64,000 bases of DNA from Diprion similis. Taxonomy: Eukaryota; Arthropoda; Insecta; Hymenoptera; Diprionidae. This document shows positions 1 to 9,994 of the stretch, piece after piece; positions within the stretch are counted from its first letter, which is position 1; every line of letters starts with the position of its first letter. The translations under genes and the position numbers were made by a program. The notes under the pieces are model-generated. The model was not told where the DNA came from. It saw nothing but the letters and a program-made list of their open reading frames with translations, and ran no database searches. The stretch spans positions 10,506,001 to 10,570,000 of the forward strand of contig NC_060117.1 in assembly GCF_021155765.1 (NCBI RefSeq), read 5' to 3'.

Positions 1-84
1 AAAAAGAATAAACAACTACTCGTGGTCAGTGAATATCGTAATTTGTGTTTTATTCATCACTTAAAATTATTAAACACTACATTA

Positions 85-195
85 TGTACGCTAGGACCGT
101 GGGTATATTTGCGACGGAGAGCCGCCTTACACATACACACTCACACCGCTTCACACACATATGCTCACTCCCACTCATAACGCGCATATATCACA
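85..195 (-). repeat. 3' LTR of the Gypsy element, internally deleted
   Basis: On the - strand it starts TGTGATATATGCGCG and ends GCGTACA, matching the 5' LTR at 7280-7503. It is only 111 bp, against 224 bp for its partner. The missing ~113 bp lie just after a 'ggtata' that sits at one edge of the gap, followed in both copies by 'ttgcgacggagagccg'. LTRs are identical at insertion, so the deletion happened afterwards. Confidence 0.8.
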
Positions 196-214
196 TCTCC
201 TCCCCTTTTTTTTA
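196..214 (-). promoter_or_regulatory. Polypurine tract of the Gypsy element
   Basis: The - strand has eight A followed by GGGGAGGAG immediately before the TG of the 3' LTR. In this family such a tract primes plus-strand DNA synthesis, and its position fixes the LTR edge. Confidence 0.7.
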
Positions 215-280
215 GTGTGATTTCTACATCGCTTCATATACCGACATTCATATATCGCTTGTTACATGTTATTGCTCAAT

Positions 281-751
281 TTATAACTTTGGCTGACGGT
301 TCATTATTCGCGCTGAACGACGCACTTTAACAATTTGATCGGTATGGCGCTTCGTGACGTTCCCCGATTCGGTTCTCACTCTGAACGTAGACGGTGACAA
401 ATCTTTAATAATTTTGGCTGGGATACGCTTCCCGCCAGATGTACCGTAATTATCAACCACGACTGGGTCACCTACGTTCAGTTGCACATTGCGTGAATGC
501 GGACTATTATTAATTTGTGACTGCTGCTTCTCGTGTATCTTATTACGTACATTCGGTCTTAGTAAGTCAAACCGTTTTCTGAGCTCTCGCTTGTGGAACA
601 ACCACGCAGGTGACTTCCCGGTTGTGCAGTGCGGCGTGCTGCGGTAGTCAAACATAAATTTATTTATCGCTTTATTTACCCTTTCTCCCCCTTTTTCGAT
701 TTTTATCACCTTATTTTTGAATGTAAGGTGGAGAAAAACTGTGCTGAACAC
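281..751 (-). pseudogene. Gypsy integrase, C-terminal part
   Basis: The frame (156 codons at most) begins after the integrase break and carries the post-catalytic helical region ('FMFDYRSTPHCTTGKSPAWL', typical of Gypsy integrases). A C-terminal SH3-like segment follows ('GDPVVVDNYG', 'RIPAKIIKDLSPSTFRV'). The first ~15 residues are out of context. This is the same gene as 711-1838, separated by a deletion and frameshift. The stop near 281 lies about 70 bp before the polypurine tract, so this was the end of pol. Confidence 0.85.
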
Positions 752-1838
752 CGTTACTTTTAAAAAATTGCCCTAACTCATCGCTTCTGAACTGCGGGCC
801 GTTGTCTGTAACCACCAGATTCGGTAGTCCGTATTTAGCGAATAACTCATCGAACACCTCGACTACTCTGTACGCCTTCGTGTTGTTTCGGAAATTAATA
901 ACCTCTGACAACTTCGAATATGCATCCACTACGACTAGATACATATCCCCGAACAATGGGCCCAAAAAATCTGCGTGTATCCTATCCCACACCTTCCCTG
1001 GCCAAGGCCATAGCGTCAATGGTGCGTGTGGTGGTGCCTTCTGTTCTTTAATACAAATTCCGCACGACTTTACTGTATTTTCGATGTTTTGATCAATATT
1101 AGGCCACCACACGTACGATCGCGTCAAGGCCTTGATCTTCACAATCCCTAGGTGCGATGCATGAAGGTCAGCTAATATCCAGTCCCACAATGATTCTGGT
1201 ATAATTACCCTACATCCCCAAAACAAACAATTCCCTTCTATTGCGATTTCGTTCTTTTTAACCAAATAATTTTGCTCCTCGCTGGACAAATCTTTGTTGT
1301 TGTTTGGCCATCCTAAGATGCAAAATTTTACAATTCTGCTCAAGACTTCGTCGCGTTTTGTTTCAAGGACTACCTCCTGCCAATCTACGATATTCATCTT
1401 TTCATTGACATAATAAACCGGTGTGAACTCTGCGCCGAAAATATTTGTTTCATCAACCGGTAAACGCGACAACGCGTTGCAGTTTCTACTGCACTCCGAT
1501 TTAATGTACTCGATCTTGTACCGAAACCCTGACAAAAAATATGCCCACCTTTGCAAACGGCTCGCAGCTTTGAGCGGTATACCTTTTGTTGGACCGAATA
1601 TGTGCTCTAACGGCTTATGATCCGTACGTAATATTATTTCTCGGCCGTAAACGAAATCATAAAACTTCATCAACCCGAATACAATCGCGTTCGCCTCCTT
1701 ATCTATAATTGCTCTGTTCATTTCCTCCTTCGGTATTTTCTCTGATGCGTACGCGATCAGTTTTTCCGTACCGTCTTTATACCTGTGCGATAAGATCGCT
1801 GACAGCCCGTACATTGACGCATCACAAGCCAAAACCAA
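711..1838 (-). pseudogene. Gypsy RNase H and integrase core
   Basis: The 375-codon frame has RNase H at residues 1-120 with its acidic residues in 'ACDAS' (D6), 'DKEAN' (E48) and 'TDHKPL' (D73). The HHCC zinc-binding region follows ('LHASHLG', then C259 and C262). The integrase core has D290 ('HADFLGP') and D345 ('VTDNGPQF'). The frame ends just after 'SFSPPY': the stretch that should carry the SNGxAE motif with the third catalytic acid is missing, and the frame then shifts into 281-751. It is also out of frame with the RT upstream. In the family, integrase inserts the cDNA and RNase H degrades the RNA template; this copy cannot integrate. Confidence 0.9.
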
Positions 1839-1870
1839 TTCTTCGTCTTGATCGTAATGGGCCAGTACCC

Positions 1871-3328
1871 TTAGTGAGAAGCCTCCTCACATTCCTTGGT
1901 CCATACAAATTTTTTTCTGCGCGCACCGTCAAAGAGTAGCTTCAGTTTTTCAGATCTATCCATCAAAAATCTTGCGTAAAAATTAATTAGTCCAAGAAAT
2001 GAGGCAAGTTGTTTGCTGTTTGTTGGTCTTGGTGCTTCGACCATTGCTTTTACCTTTGATCTCGCCTTGTGTAGGCCGGCCGCATCAATCACAGAACCTA
2101 AGACTTTAATACGCTCTTTCATAAAATCACATTTTCCTCTATTCAATCTCAGCCCGCGCTCCTCTAATTGTTTACATACTTTACGCAAATTTTCAAGGTG
2201 TTGTTTATCCGTGCGGAAGGTTAAAAAACTATTGTCTAGGTAACCAATGGTGTTTGGAATACCCTGCAAACACTCATCCATTATTTGCTGAAATTCACCT
2301 GGGGCTGGCGCCGTGCCCGCTGTCATTTTCGTGTACCGGAAAAAACCGACGTGAGTCGTAATCGTTAATAATTCTTGTGATTTTTTGTCAACCGGAATCT
2401 GCATGTAGGCGTGCGGTAGGTCTAGTTGCGAAAAAGATGACCCTTTTTGTAAAACTTGAAAAATATCGTCAATACGCGGAAACGGTCGTTTGATGACGTG
2501 CAAGTTCGGGTTGACCGTTATTTTGAAATCACCGCAAATTCTTACTTCACCATTACTTTCTAGCACGAGGACTATTGGCATGGCCCACTCGCTTGATTCC
2601 ACTTTTTTTAAATGACTTAACTTTTCCAAACGTTCAATCTCGTTCTCTACTTTAATTTTAAGCGTGTATGGCACGTGTCTTGCCCTCAACGCGACCGGTT
2701 TCGTATTTCCGTTTACGTGTAACTTAATTTCCCGTTTATTATACAGGCCAGTCGTGCCTCCGAACAAAACATTAAATTCCGATACCATTTTTTCTCTTAC
2801 ATCGTTCACATTCAGGTTTAACATTTTATTGGTATCGCTTAATGCAGCAATGTCTGACAAATTAGGCCATACACCGAACTCTGCCAGCCACTGTCTACCA
2901 ATCAGTGGCGGGCCATTCCCTTTAAGCAATGGGCAACTGAATGTTTTCATTGGATTATTTAAGTTCACTTTCAAATTCTTTGGTTGTCCAATCGGCGTCA
3001 TCGCGTTTTGTACGTAACCGTATACATTCGTGCAACATTTATCAATTTTCCAATTTCTGAAATTTTTATTTTTGAACGCTTCTGACATTACTGCATAGTA
3101 CGTACCTGAATCTACCTTCATTGACACTGTTTTACTATTTAGTTCAACCTTGATGTACAGTGGATCCGCCTTTATATTATTTGGGAAGTTACAAGCGTTT
3201 TCGTCATCTTTCGCCCGTAGTGAGTGAAAATCGTATAATTGGTCGTGCGTTGAACTGCTGCTGCCTTCCCCCTTGTCCTTCGATGCACGCAAAAATCTGT
3301 TGCTGGCTCTTCTTTTTAAAACAGGCAC
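1871..3328 (-). pseudogene. Gypsy protease and reverse transcriptase
   Basis: The 485-codon frame has a retropepsin-like DSG motif at residues 73-75 ('MKVDSGTYY'), a linker, and RT from about residue 190 on ('ICGDF', 'FSQLDLPHAYMQI' with D303, 'PAPGEFQQIMD'). The catalytic YxDD box reads YLDN at 363-366: the second aspartate is asparagine (nt 2231-2233). RT thumb and connection follow ('FLGLINFYARF'). The frame stops at 'ECEEASH', and RNase H resumes in another frame 33 bp on, apparently after a short deletion. The apparent first residues are frameshifted from gag; no convincing ATG marks a start. Confidence 0.9.
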
Positions 3329-3425
3329 CCTCCAGATGACCCTTTAAGTGGCAGAAATTGCATGTCGCTCCGTCTCGGTGTTTGCATGTCCGAGAAATGT
3401 GGCCCGGCTTGCCACAGCAGAAACA
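3322..3425 (-). pseudogene. Gag nucleocapsid: two CCHC zinc knuckles
   Basis: In a frame different from both neighbouring frames, the - strand encodes CFCCGKPGHISRTC and, shortly after, CNFCHLKGHLEGAC. Both fit C-x2-C-x4-H-x4-C exactly. This is the RNA-binding end of Gag. The frame is offset by one base from the gag part at 3433-3987 and from pol at 3328, by decay or, at the gag-pol border, possibly by a +1 shift near the A-run at 3311-3320. Confidence 0.85.
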
Positions 3426-3432
3426 GCTCCGC

Positions 3433-3987
3433 TCAGTGCTCGTACCTGGATTGTTGGTTTTTTTTGTATCGACTTTGGGGTTGCCCTTTGTCAGTTTTTT
3501 CCGTACGATTCATAGCAAGTACCTCCTCTCTTTGATCTTTGCTCGCCAAAGTTTTCACTACTCCCGCAGCATTTTTCGTTGCACTTTCTCGAGCCGTTGC
3601 TTCTTTGAGCGCTTTGTCGAAGGTAAGATCCGTCAATTTGAATAACTCGACCCTCGTCGACTCGTCGTGTATGCCACACACTAATTGGTCACGCAGGGCT
3701 ACCTTCAACTCCGAAAAATTACAATTCAGTGATAATTTTCGTAGTCACGCTGCAAATTCGGCGACTGATTTGTTCGTCCCTTGTTTGGCACTGTTAAACG
3801 TGCATCTCTCCATTACCTCCGATGGCTTAGGGTTGAGGTGTTCTGTCATTATTTTCACTATGTCGACGAATTTCTTTGTAGCTGGCTTTTCAGGCGCACA
3901 CAAACTTCTAATGAGTATGTACGCTTCTTCATCAAAATGCGTCAGTAACGTGGCCACTTGCATTTTATCATCGTCAAGTTTTTTCAC
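3433..3987 (-). pseudogene. Gypsy gag, central part with in-frame stop
   Basis: Two pieces in the same frame (3987-3745 and about 3744-3433) are split by one TGA near 3745. The sequence is typical of Gypsy capsid ('LLTHFDEEAYILIRSLC', 'LNPKPSEVMERCTFN', 'LRDQLVCGI'). It ends at a stop just before the zinc knuckles, which lie in another frame. The structural role (capsid assembly) is from family knowledge. Confidence 0.8.
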
Positions 3988-4023
3988 GACAAAATAAAGC
4001 TCTATTCTCTCTATAATTGCTTC

Positions 4024-4377
4024 CTAGTCATCTGTCTTCAAATGGAAAAGTAATTTCGTATTTTCTGTCATGATGTTTACGTCGTTCGTGTTCACCTCGT
4101 TGTTATTATCCACTACGTTACTGGTTCTTGCCTTGTTTACTTCGCACTGCTCTGCCCGTGTCGAAAGTCGCTCTGTTATCGTTCCTTTCTCATTCTCTGC
4201 ACGTACTAGATCGACCAGTTGCTTTCGCAGTATGTCCCGGATCGTATTCTCATCTACTTCGAAACCTCTTTTCTTTAGCTCGGAATTATTATTCCATTTC
4301 AATGATTGATGTGCTTTGCTAGGCGTCAATTGCTCCTTAGAATCAACGTATTTGTTCTCGGAGTCCGATTCGGACAT
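4024..4377 (-). pseudogene. Gypsy gag, N-terminal part
   Basis: A 117-codon frame starts at an ATG (4377) and ends at a stop at 4024. It is hydrophilic, acidic at the start ('MSESDSENKYVDSKEQLT') and rich in N, E and T. It is assigned to gag from position only: between the LTR leader and recognisable capsid, with a 30-60 bp gap and frame change to the next piece. Confidence 0.55.
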
Positions 4378-4436
4378 TGGCGTATCTCACACTTTCGCAA
4401 CTTATCGCCTCGGGCTCATCACCACGTTCTCAAATC

Positions 4437-4490
4437 ACTTTATATTAAACCACGCACGCATTATTTCCCGCGCACGTACACTATATGTAT
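4437..4490 (-). repeat. Gypsy leader repeat unit 1 (interrupted by solo LTR)
   Basis: The segment 'cacgcacgcattatttcccg' and what follows match 7190-7245. The unit resumes after the solo LTR at 7141, and a second unit follows at about 7183-7279. The untranslated leader between LTR and gag therefore held two tandem ~95-bp units before the insertion. Confidence 0.6.
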
Positions 4491-7140
4491 TGTAACGCTA
4501 AATTCTGTTACTCTCTGACGAGGACTTACCGTTAACACTTTGGCGCCATTCTCCAATTATTCGATACGATATTTAAAGATGAGGAAAGCTACTCGTTGGG
4601 CGCCAGACGCTTCAGCGTCAATTTTTAGATAAAAAGGGAGGATACGATACGGGAATAATAATTAGAGAACCCGTTGTATGGCTGGCTAGGCTCAGGTACT
4701 CACACGAACTGGTAGAGTGGCGGTATCCAAAGGCAGTTACAATAGTTACGGAAATAAGGAAGATAAAGAAGTCAAGAAATAAGCTCGAATCAAATAAATT
4801 AACAAGTCAATCAGTCATGTATTATCAATCAGTTCACAAGCGGTAGATTAGTCAATTTTATTACAGAAAGGTAGCAAAAGGTAATTAGTCAACGAGAGTG
4901 ATTTACAAGATTTTCGATAAAAGAAGCTAAGCGATAATCCGCACAAAAATGATAGTTAACAAAAGAAATTTGCCGTAGGTCAAGAGAAGCGATATAATAC
5001 AAAGAGTCTACTTAAACTAGACGTCACTGGGCGACGTTGTTTTACCAAAATTTCAAAAGTGGCACTACGAGAATTGTTAATTTGTTAAATTAAAGCAAGA
5101 GTGAAACTTTAGCGAAAATCGGTAGTTGACGGGATTGACGATAGCTCAGAACGATAGTGATAAGAAAATAATATTGAAATTACGACAAACGGTAATTAGC
5201 AAGAGAGATTGACGGTAATACAATTCACAAATATCGGTAGCTTATACGGAAGAATTATTCACGGCAAGTGAATCGATAATTTACAACAGTCAAAATTACG
5301 ATATTAATTTAGCAAAGAAATTCGGAATTACGATAACGATAGAATACAAAAATTTATGCGAGATTGAGATATTTAGAGACAGGATCGCAAGAAAAAAATA
5401 ATGCACTAAATACACCTGTTTACAATAAGCAAGTTAAGATAACACAGAAATACGATATTCGGGAAACAAGAAAATATTACAAGGTAATAAGAAATGTAAA
5501 TCAATAATAAGCGATAGAAAAAAGGTGCGGTAGTATTTAGCGGCTCAATCTACGCTCAGCTGTACTCCAAGTAGCTCGATATACGATACGAAATTCATGC
5601 ACAAAGCAAATTATATAAAAATAAGCGATACGATACAAAGCGATAGGCATTACTAGTAAAGAAAATAAAAGATAGCGGTAGCAATAGACAGTAGAAATTA
5701 CACAAGCATTTCTAGCATAAAAGTTACGAGAAGCAAAGAAAATTCAGAGATACAAAAGATAGTTTATTCGGTAGTTACGAGGTCGCTTACGATAAGTTTT
5801 CGGAAATTAATTACAAAACGAAATCATGCAGTCGCACGGCAGCTTACAGCACCTCAATGTCCGTGGACCATGATTCACAAAGATACTGGCATCGTTTGAT
5901 GCAACCAAAACGATAATTAAGATACGATAAGAGAACTAGAAAATAGAGCAACTTCGTAACGATACGGTAGAAAGGCAAAAGCCTTACCTTAGTCGGCGAC
6001 GATAATAAGCACTGATTTTATATTTAAATAAACTTAAAGAAAGCTGAAGAAGGAAGGAGCTGACTCTACGGGAAAGGAAAGAAGCTAATATTCAAAACGG
6101 TAGTGGGTACGAAAAAGATAGAAATAAACGGTAGCGTTAGCGATAAGAAGGAACAGGAAAGATAGAGGAAGAATACGGAAAGTAGAAGGAAGTCTAAATT
6201 AACGAAAGCAAGATATAGGATGCTGTCTCTTGGCCGGTTGAGCGTAGAATAGGCAGAGTTCGGAGTCCGAATCAGCGATCTCGCCGTTGTCGTCAGGTGA
6301 TTCTTCGTCCCCTTCGGTGGTCATTCAATCCCCACCATAATTGGGTCCCTCTGGCGAATATCGGCTACGCGTTGTCGACGATTACCGCTAGATGAGCGTA
6401 GTTGACATCACACGTACTTTTCTTCGGCTGCTGCGTTGTACTGTCCAGGTTGCCTGTCATTGGGGGTTCCCTCCACGAAGACAGGTACGTAGGCTACCTC
6501 CGAAAAGTTACCGGATGGAGTGCAACTCCTCATTGTTTGCCTCCACCGGCTTCGTCGTATAGGCAGTGGCCAGCTGCCCATGATATATCACGAAGATCAT
6601 GCAGTCACACGGCAGCTTACAGCACCTCAACGTCCGTGGACCATGACTCACACTGATTGTAGCCCTTACTGACAGGAAGGCTGCGTCGATCCTCAGAACG
6701 AGGGCTTTATCAACTCTGGACGTAGTGTTTTGGGTTCTGTCCGGCTCCTGGCCGGTAAGTCGGTGGACGACAGGCTGCGGTCTGCCCTTAATGTCGAACT
6801 CACGGCATCCGAAAAAGTAGGCATTCAAAGTTGTACGGGAGATTCATGATTACGGAACGGTGGTTGAATTCGTCGGTAGCTGGAACTGTAGTTTTCGGTA
6901 GTTGTCGATCCCTCGGTGAATCAAAGAAATGTGTTGATCCCTCGATGACCGTGGTTGCGGTACCTGTTTAGCTTGCGCCGAAGTGCGGGATTACAAAATT
7001 TATACAGAAAATATTAGTAAGTAGTATTTTCGCCTATATCGTATCGAGCTTGCTTGGAGTACCCCGCCAGGGACGCGTTTTCGGTAGTTTCCTTGAGATT
7101 TTTGGGCTTGTAACGGGCCATTCCGAAATGCCACGTTACA
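4491..7140 (-). mobile_element. Solo LTR, long-LTR family B, copy 1 (4-bp TSD gtat)
   Basis: On the - strand it starts TGTAACGTGGCATT (at 7140) and ends GCGTTACA (at 4491). It is flanked by the direct repeat gtat (4487-4490 and 7141-7144). It lies in one of the two leader repeats of the Gypsy element, so it is younger than that element. It has no coding capacity and is A-rich, with many 'cgata/ggtag' words. The conserved TGGCGCCCAAC lies at 4595-4605, about 105 bp inside the 3' end. The 7-bp terminal inverted repeat is longer than for many LTRs, so a non-LTR DNA element is possible, but a long LTR fits better. Confidence 0.75.
5827..6655 (-). repeat. Duplicated ~55-bp segment within solo LTR copy 1
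   Basis: A segment starting 'gcagtc(g/a)cacggcagctt' occurs at 5827-5875 and again at 6601-6650 in direct orientation with only a few mismatches. Downstream sequence is unrelated. This partly explains why this LTR is ~800 bp longer than the 1848-bp copy at 58103. Confidence 0.65.
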
Positions 7141-7279
7141 GTATGTATAAGCGTTTGTAATGACCCTCCCGTTCATGCACTATTTTGAATTATTAAATCA
7201 CGCACGAATCACTTCTCGCGCCCGTACAAAATGTATGTGAGCGTTAGTCATGTGCCCGAATCTTTGTCGCCAGTTGCTA

Positions 7280-7503
7280 TGTACGCTAGGACCGTAGGTA
7301 TAGGGTATAATTATAACACAGTGATACACTTAAGCTAATATTATATATTTGGGTATATCACAGGTGTGTCCAAGACTACGCGTACACGGAGAGTGATCGC
7401 CGTAGGCTCACGACTTGCGACGGAGAGCCGTCTTACACATACACACTCACACGGCTTCACACACACACATGCTCACTCCCACTCATAACGCGCATACACC
7501 ACA
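7280..7503 (-). repeat. 5' LTR of the Gypsy element
   Basis: 224 bp, TG...CA on the - strand (TGTGGTGTATGCGCG to GCGTACA). It ends next to 'tagcaactggcgacaaag', where the tRNA primer-binding site is expected. This is the intact partner of the deleted LTR at 85-195. Confidence 0.8.
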
Positions 7504-8005
7504 GACCTTGTCTGAGATCAGATTCCGACGTTAGCATATCATCAACAATAGGTTGAAAATTGTGGTTTTCAATTTTTTCATTTTATTTTGCAGACCGTTA
7601 CCGTAAGTACAATTTGTTTCGTCGTCACTTGTTGGAGTATACATGGAAACCCAAATGAGAATCAGAGGCTGGCTCTAGAAAATACTCGTTGTTGAAATGA
7701 TATTCATAATGAAAGGGTACGATCTTAGGATCGAATGAAGCCATCAGACAAAGCTGAATATTTATAAAAATAAAATAAAAATTAGCACTATTTAGTTCAT
7801 AGCGATTTTACTGAAAAACACTGCGCACGTAAAATACTTGTCTTCTTTGGAAGATATGTTCATATCGAATAACGGAAGAGCGCTCGAGTGCAAGTATGGC
7901 GAAAATCGATCTAAAAATAAGGCATTTGGCCTCTGGTCAAAAGAAATTTAATCGGGCTGGTATAATATACCGTATAACTGTTACTTTGTGCACACTCGGC
8001 CGCTC
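7504..8005. other. No gene seen
   Basis: AT-rich flank of the Gypsy element. Short frames only, no family recognised, no repeat matched elsewhere in the window. Confidence 0.5.
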
Positions 8006-8243
8006 TCTCCGATCTGATACACGCGCGCTCGAGATGTGCCTCACAGAAAAGGCGAAGAGAGGCGTAACACCAATCACTGTGCTGCTTACCCCGTCCGTTG
8101 ACTGAGGATACGTGAAGACTCCGATCTCCGATCTGATACACGCGCGCTCGAGATACGCCTCACAGAAAAGGCGAAGAGAGGCCTAACATCAATCACTGTG
8201 CTGCTTAACCCGTCCGTTGACTGAGGATACGTAAAGACTTACA
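8006..8243. repeat. 119-bp tandem duplication
   Basis: Two head-to-tail copies (about 8006-8124 and 8125-8243) share 'ctccgatctgatacacgcgc', the purine-rich 'cacagaaaaggcgaagagag' and 'cccgtccgttgactgaggat', with only a handful of substitutions. Each is more GC-rich than the flanks. No open frame spans both copies. Confidence 0.85.
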
Positions 8244-8916
8244 ACTCTGGGTTATTTTTCGTAACAGTTCGTCGGGTCTCGGCGGGTTTGTGGGTATTAG
8301 CAGTTTCTCGAATCATCGGCAAGTAACTGACCAGGCCTGTAAAAGCAGTTGTTCATAACACACAACTATCACGTGCAAAACGTTGGTAACATACCGTCGT
8401 CATCGTGAAATTGATAAGTTGAAAAAGTCCTGTACGAGAAATATGTACGCCGGAATTATACAACGGAGAAATATAAGTTAATCTTGCAAGAACGAGTATC
8501 GTTTATACGTACCTGAATATATCAAATATTTTATAGGCGACAGTGGCATCTCTAAGATGTTCGATTTACTTTTTCAAAGTTTTCTTAGGAAGTCAACTTT
8601 GAGATACAAACATTTTGTAAGAATTTAACACCACTTCAATTTTAATTCCAAATGTTTCAAGAATGTCTCTAAGAAGAAGGGACATTTTTTTGGAAATTTT
8701 TTGGAAATGAGATGAAAAATAGCTAGAAAAATTTATTTTATCTTCTGCATAGTATTGAAATACTCATCAAACCTTCTTCTTCTTCTCAATTCTTGAGATG
8801 CCAAATATCGATTATTGTTCATTCATGACGTACCAAAAAGAGACGCGAAAACATGTTTTCCGCAGAGGGAAAATTTTGAAATGTTTAGAATTACATAAAT
8901 TCCTGGTGGTGGTATT
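8244..8916. other. No gene seen
   Basis: AT-rich and unassigned. A short pyrimidine run lies near 8770 ('ccttcttcttcttctcaatt'). Confidence 0.4.
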
Positions 8917-9111
8917 ATGAAGATACCTAAGCGAAACCGACGGTTGACGAACGCACCAGCGAGTGAGATCACCGAGTGGACGGAGACTGACGACTCGACT
9001 GCGACAACGACGGACGGCCAACTTTGTCTACGGACCGACAGCGGCGACGCCACTCTTGACCAGTCCGATGACGATAAAGAGAGGTGCCTCGCTGACACTC
9101 GTCACCAGTAG
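8917..9111 (+). CDS. Possible exon of unknown gene
   Basis: An ATG-started frame of 64 codons in a local GC-rich island (roughly half G+C against about a third around it). The product is hydrophilic and acidic, rich in T, D and E, with a basic start ('MKIPKRNRRLTNAP'). It could be a first coding exon, conceivably of the dynein gene downstream, whose N-terminal exons are missing. No clean 5' splice site follows and no family is recognised; the opposite strand is also open here. Confidence 0.2.
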   Translation: MKIPKRNRRLTNAPASEITEWTETDDSTATTTDGQLCLRTDSGDATLDQSDDDKERCLADTRHQ

Positions 9112-9729
9112 GTAGTAAAGCACTCCTTTGAGTCGTATCTGATTTTTATAGACCGGGAGACAGTATAACATTACTGAAAAATCAACGGTTGTTTTTTATT
9201 AACCGATTTTCAAGGGGGATAATCCGATGGCTCTCAAATACTTCAATTCTGTTTCCAGCGCAACATTATCCGTAAAGTCAATTTGATCCTGTCGGCTGTA
9301 CGTACTACCGTTACTAAAAGTTACTCATACTTGTAATCTGCTATTCCGAATCAAAGGAAGTTGAAGCGAGTATGGGTACACCTTGCACTGTTGCACATTT
9401 ATTTGATTTCAAGAAGTTAAATTTAACTATATTGTTATCTGTTCGAAAGGTGGAGTTGAAAAAGTTGAAGAGGCTGTTCAAAAAAAAATACGAGGTTTGT
9501 AGGCCCCTAGGATAAAAAAAGTACCGAAAACGCTAAGCGAAAGTAGTATAGCAAGAGGATAACCCAAGAATTTGTTTGTACGTATTCATAATTGAACATA
9601 ATTATGTTGAGTGAAAACCGTGCCAGCCCAAAAAATACACGCTTTGGGATTTGATTTACGTATCAAAAAAAGTTGATGGTTGGTTGCAAAATCTTCCGAA
9701 AGCTTTGAGTCTTCTGCGTCCAATGATCC
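9112..9729. other. No gene seen
   Basis: AT-rich unassigned sequence between the possible exon and an LTR remnant. Confidence 0.4.
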
Positions 9730-9994
9730 CTTGCTGATCTTTGAGAAAAATTCTTTCTCTCTCTCTCCAAAAATCACCCCTCCTCTTTCCGCGGTACTGA
9801 GCTACCGAGATTTCGAGGTTTCAGCAAAGATTTCGAGGTGTGTTAATCACGCCAGGCGCTCAACACAATCTTTTCGATGTTTTTCGTAAGTTTGAGTCTG
9901 TTTCAGAAATCATCGCGGTTACCCATTGCGGTGTGAACACGCTAAGTTCTAGTAAACTTCTCATGGTCACAGTATGTTCACGCGTCCGCGTCAC
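9730..9994 (+). mobile_element. 3' end of a family B LTR (remnant)
   Basis: 'gcggtactgagctacc' at about 9790 and 'atcacgccaggcgctcaaca' at 9846-9865 match 59740-59830 in the + strand solo LTR. GGCGCTCAAC lies about 130 bp before GTCACA (ending at 9994), the same spacing as in the complete copies. The 5' part of the LTR is not recognisable. Confidence 0.6.

Larger units (their letters stand above)
85..7503 (-). mobile_element. Gypsy (Ty3-type) LTR retrotransposon, decayed, with nested solo LTR
   Basis: The element reads right to left: 5' LTR (7280-7503), leader (7141-7279 plus 4378-4490), gag (4377 to about 3320), protease-RT (3328-1871), RNase H-integrase (1838-711 and 751-281), polypurine tract (about 196-214) and 3' LTR (85-195). 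The protease, RT, RNase H, integrase order is that of Ty3/Gypsy. No env reading frame is seen. A 2650-bp solo LTR of another family splits the leader at 4491-7140. Every reading frame is broken, so this is a dead copy. No target-site duplication was seen: the flanks are 'atta' on the left and 'gacc' on the right. Confidence 0.9.

Noticed and set aside
3311-3335. Programmed -1 ribosomal frameshift at the gag-pol border
   Set aside because: The pol frame is +1, not -1, relative to the zinc-knuckle frame at the A-run, and other frameshifts here are clearly decay.
8006-8243. CRISPR-like array
   Set aside because: Only two long head-to-tail units without short repeats and unique spacers, in a eukaryotic context.
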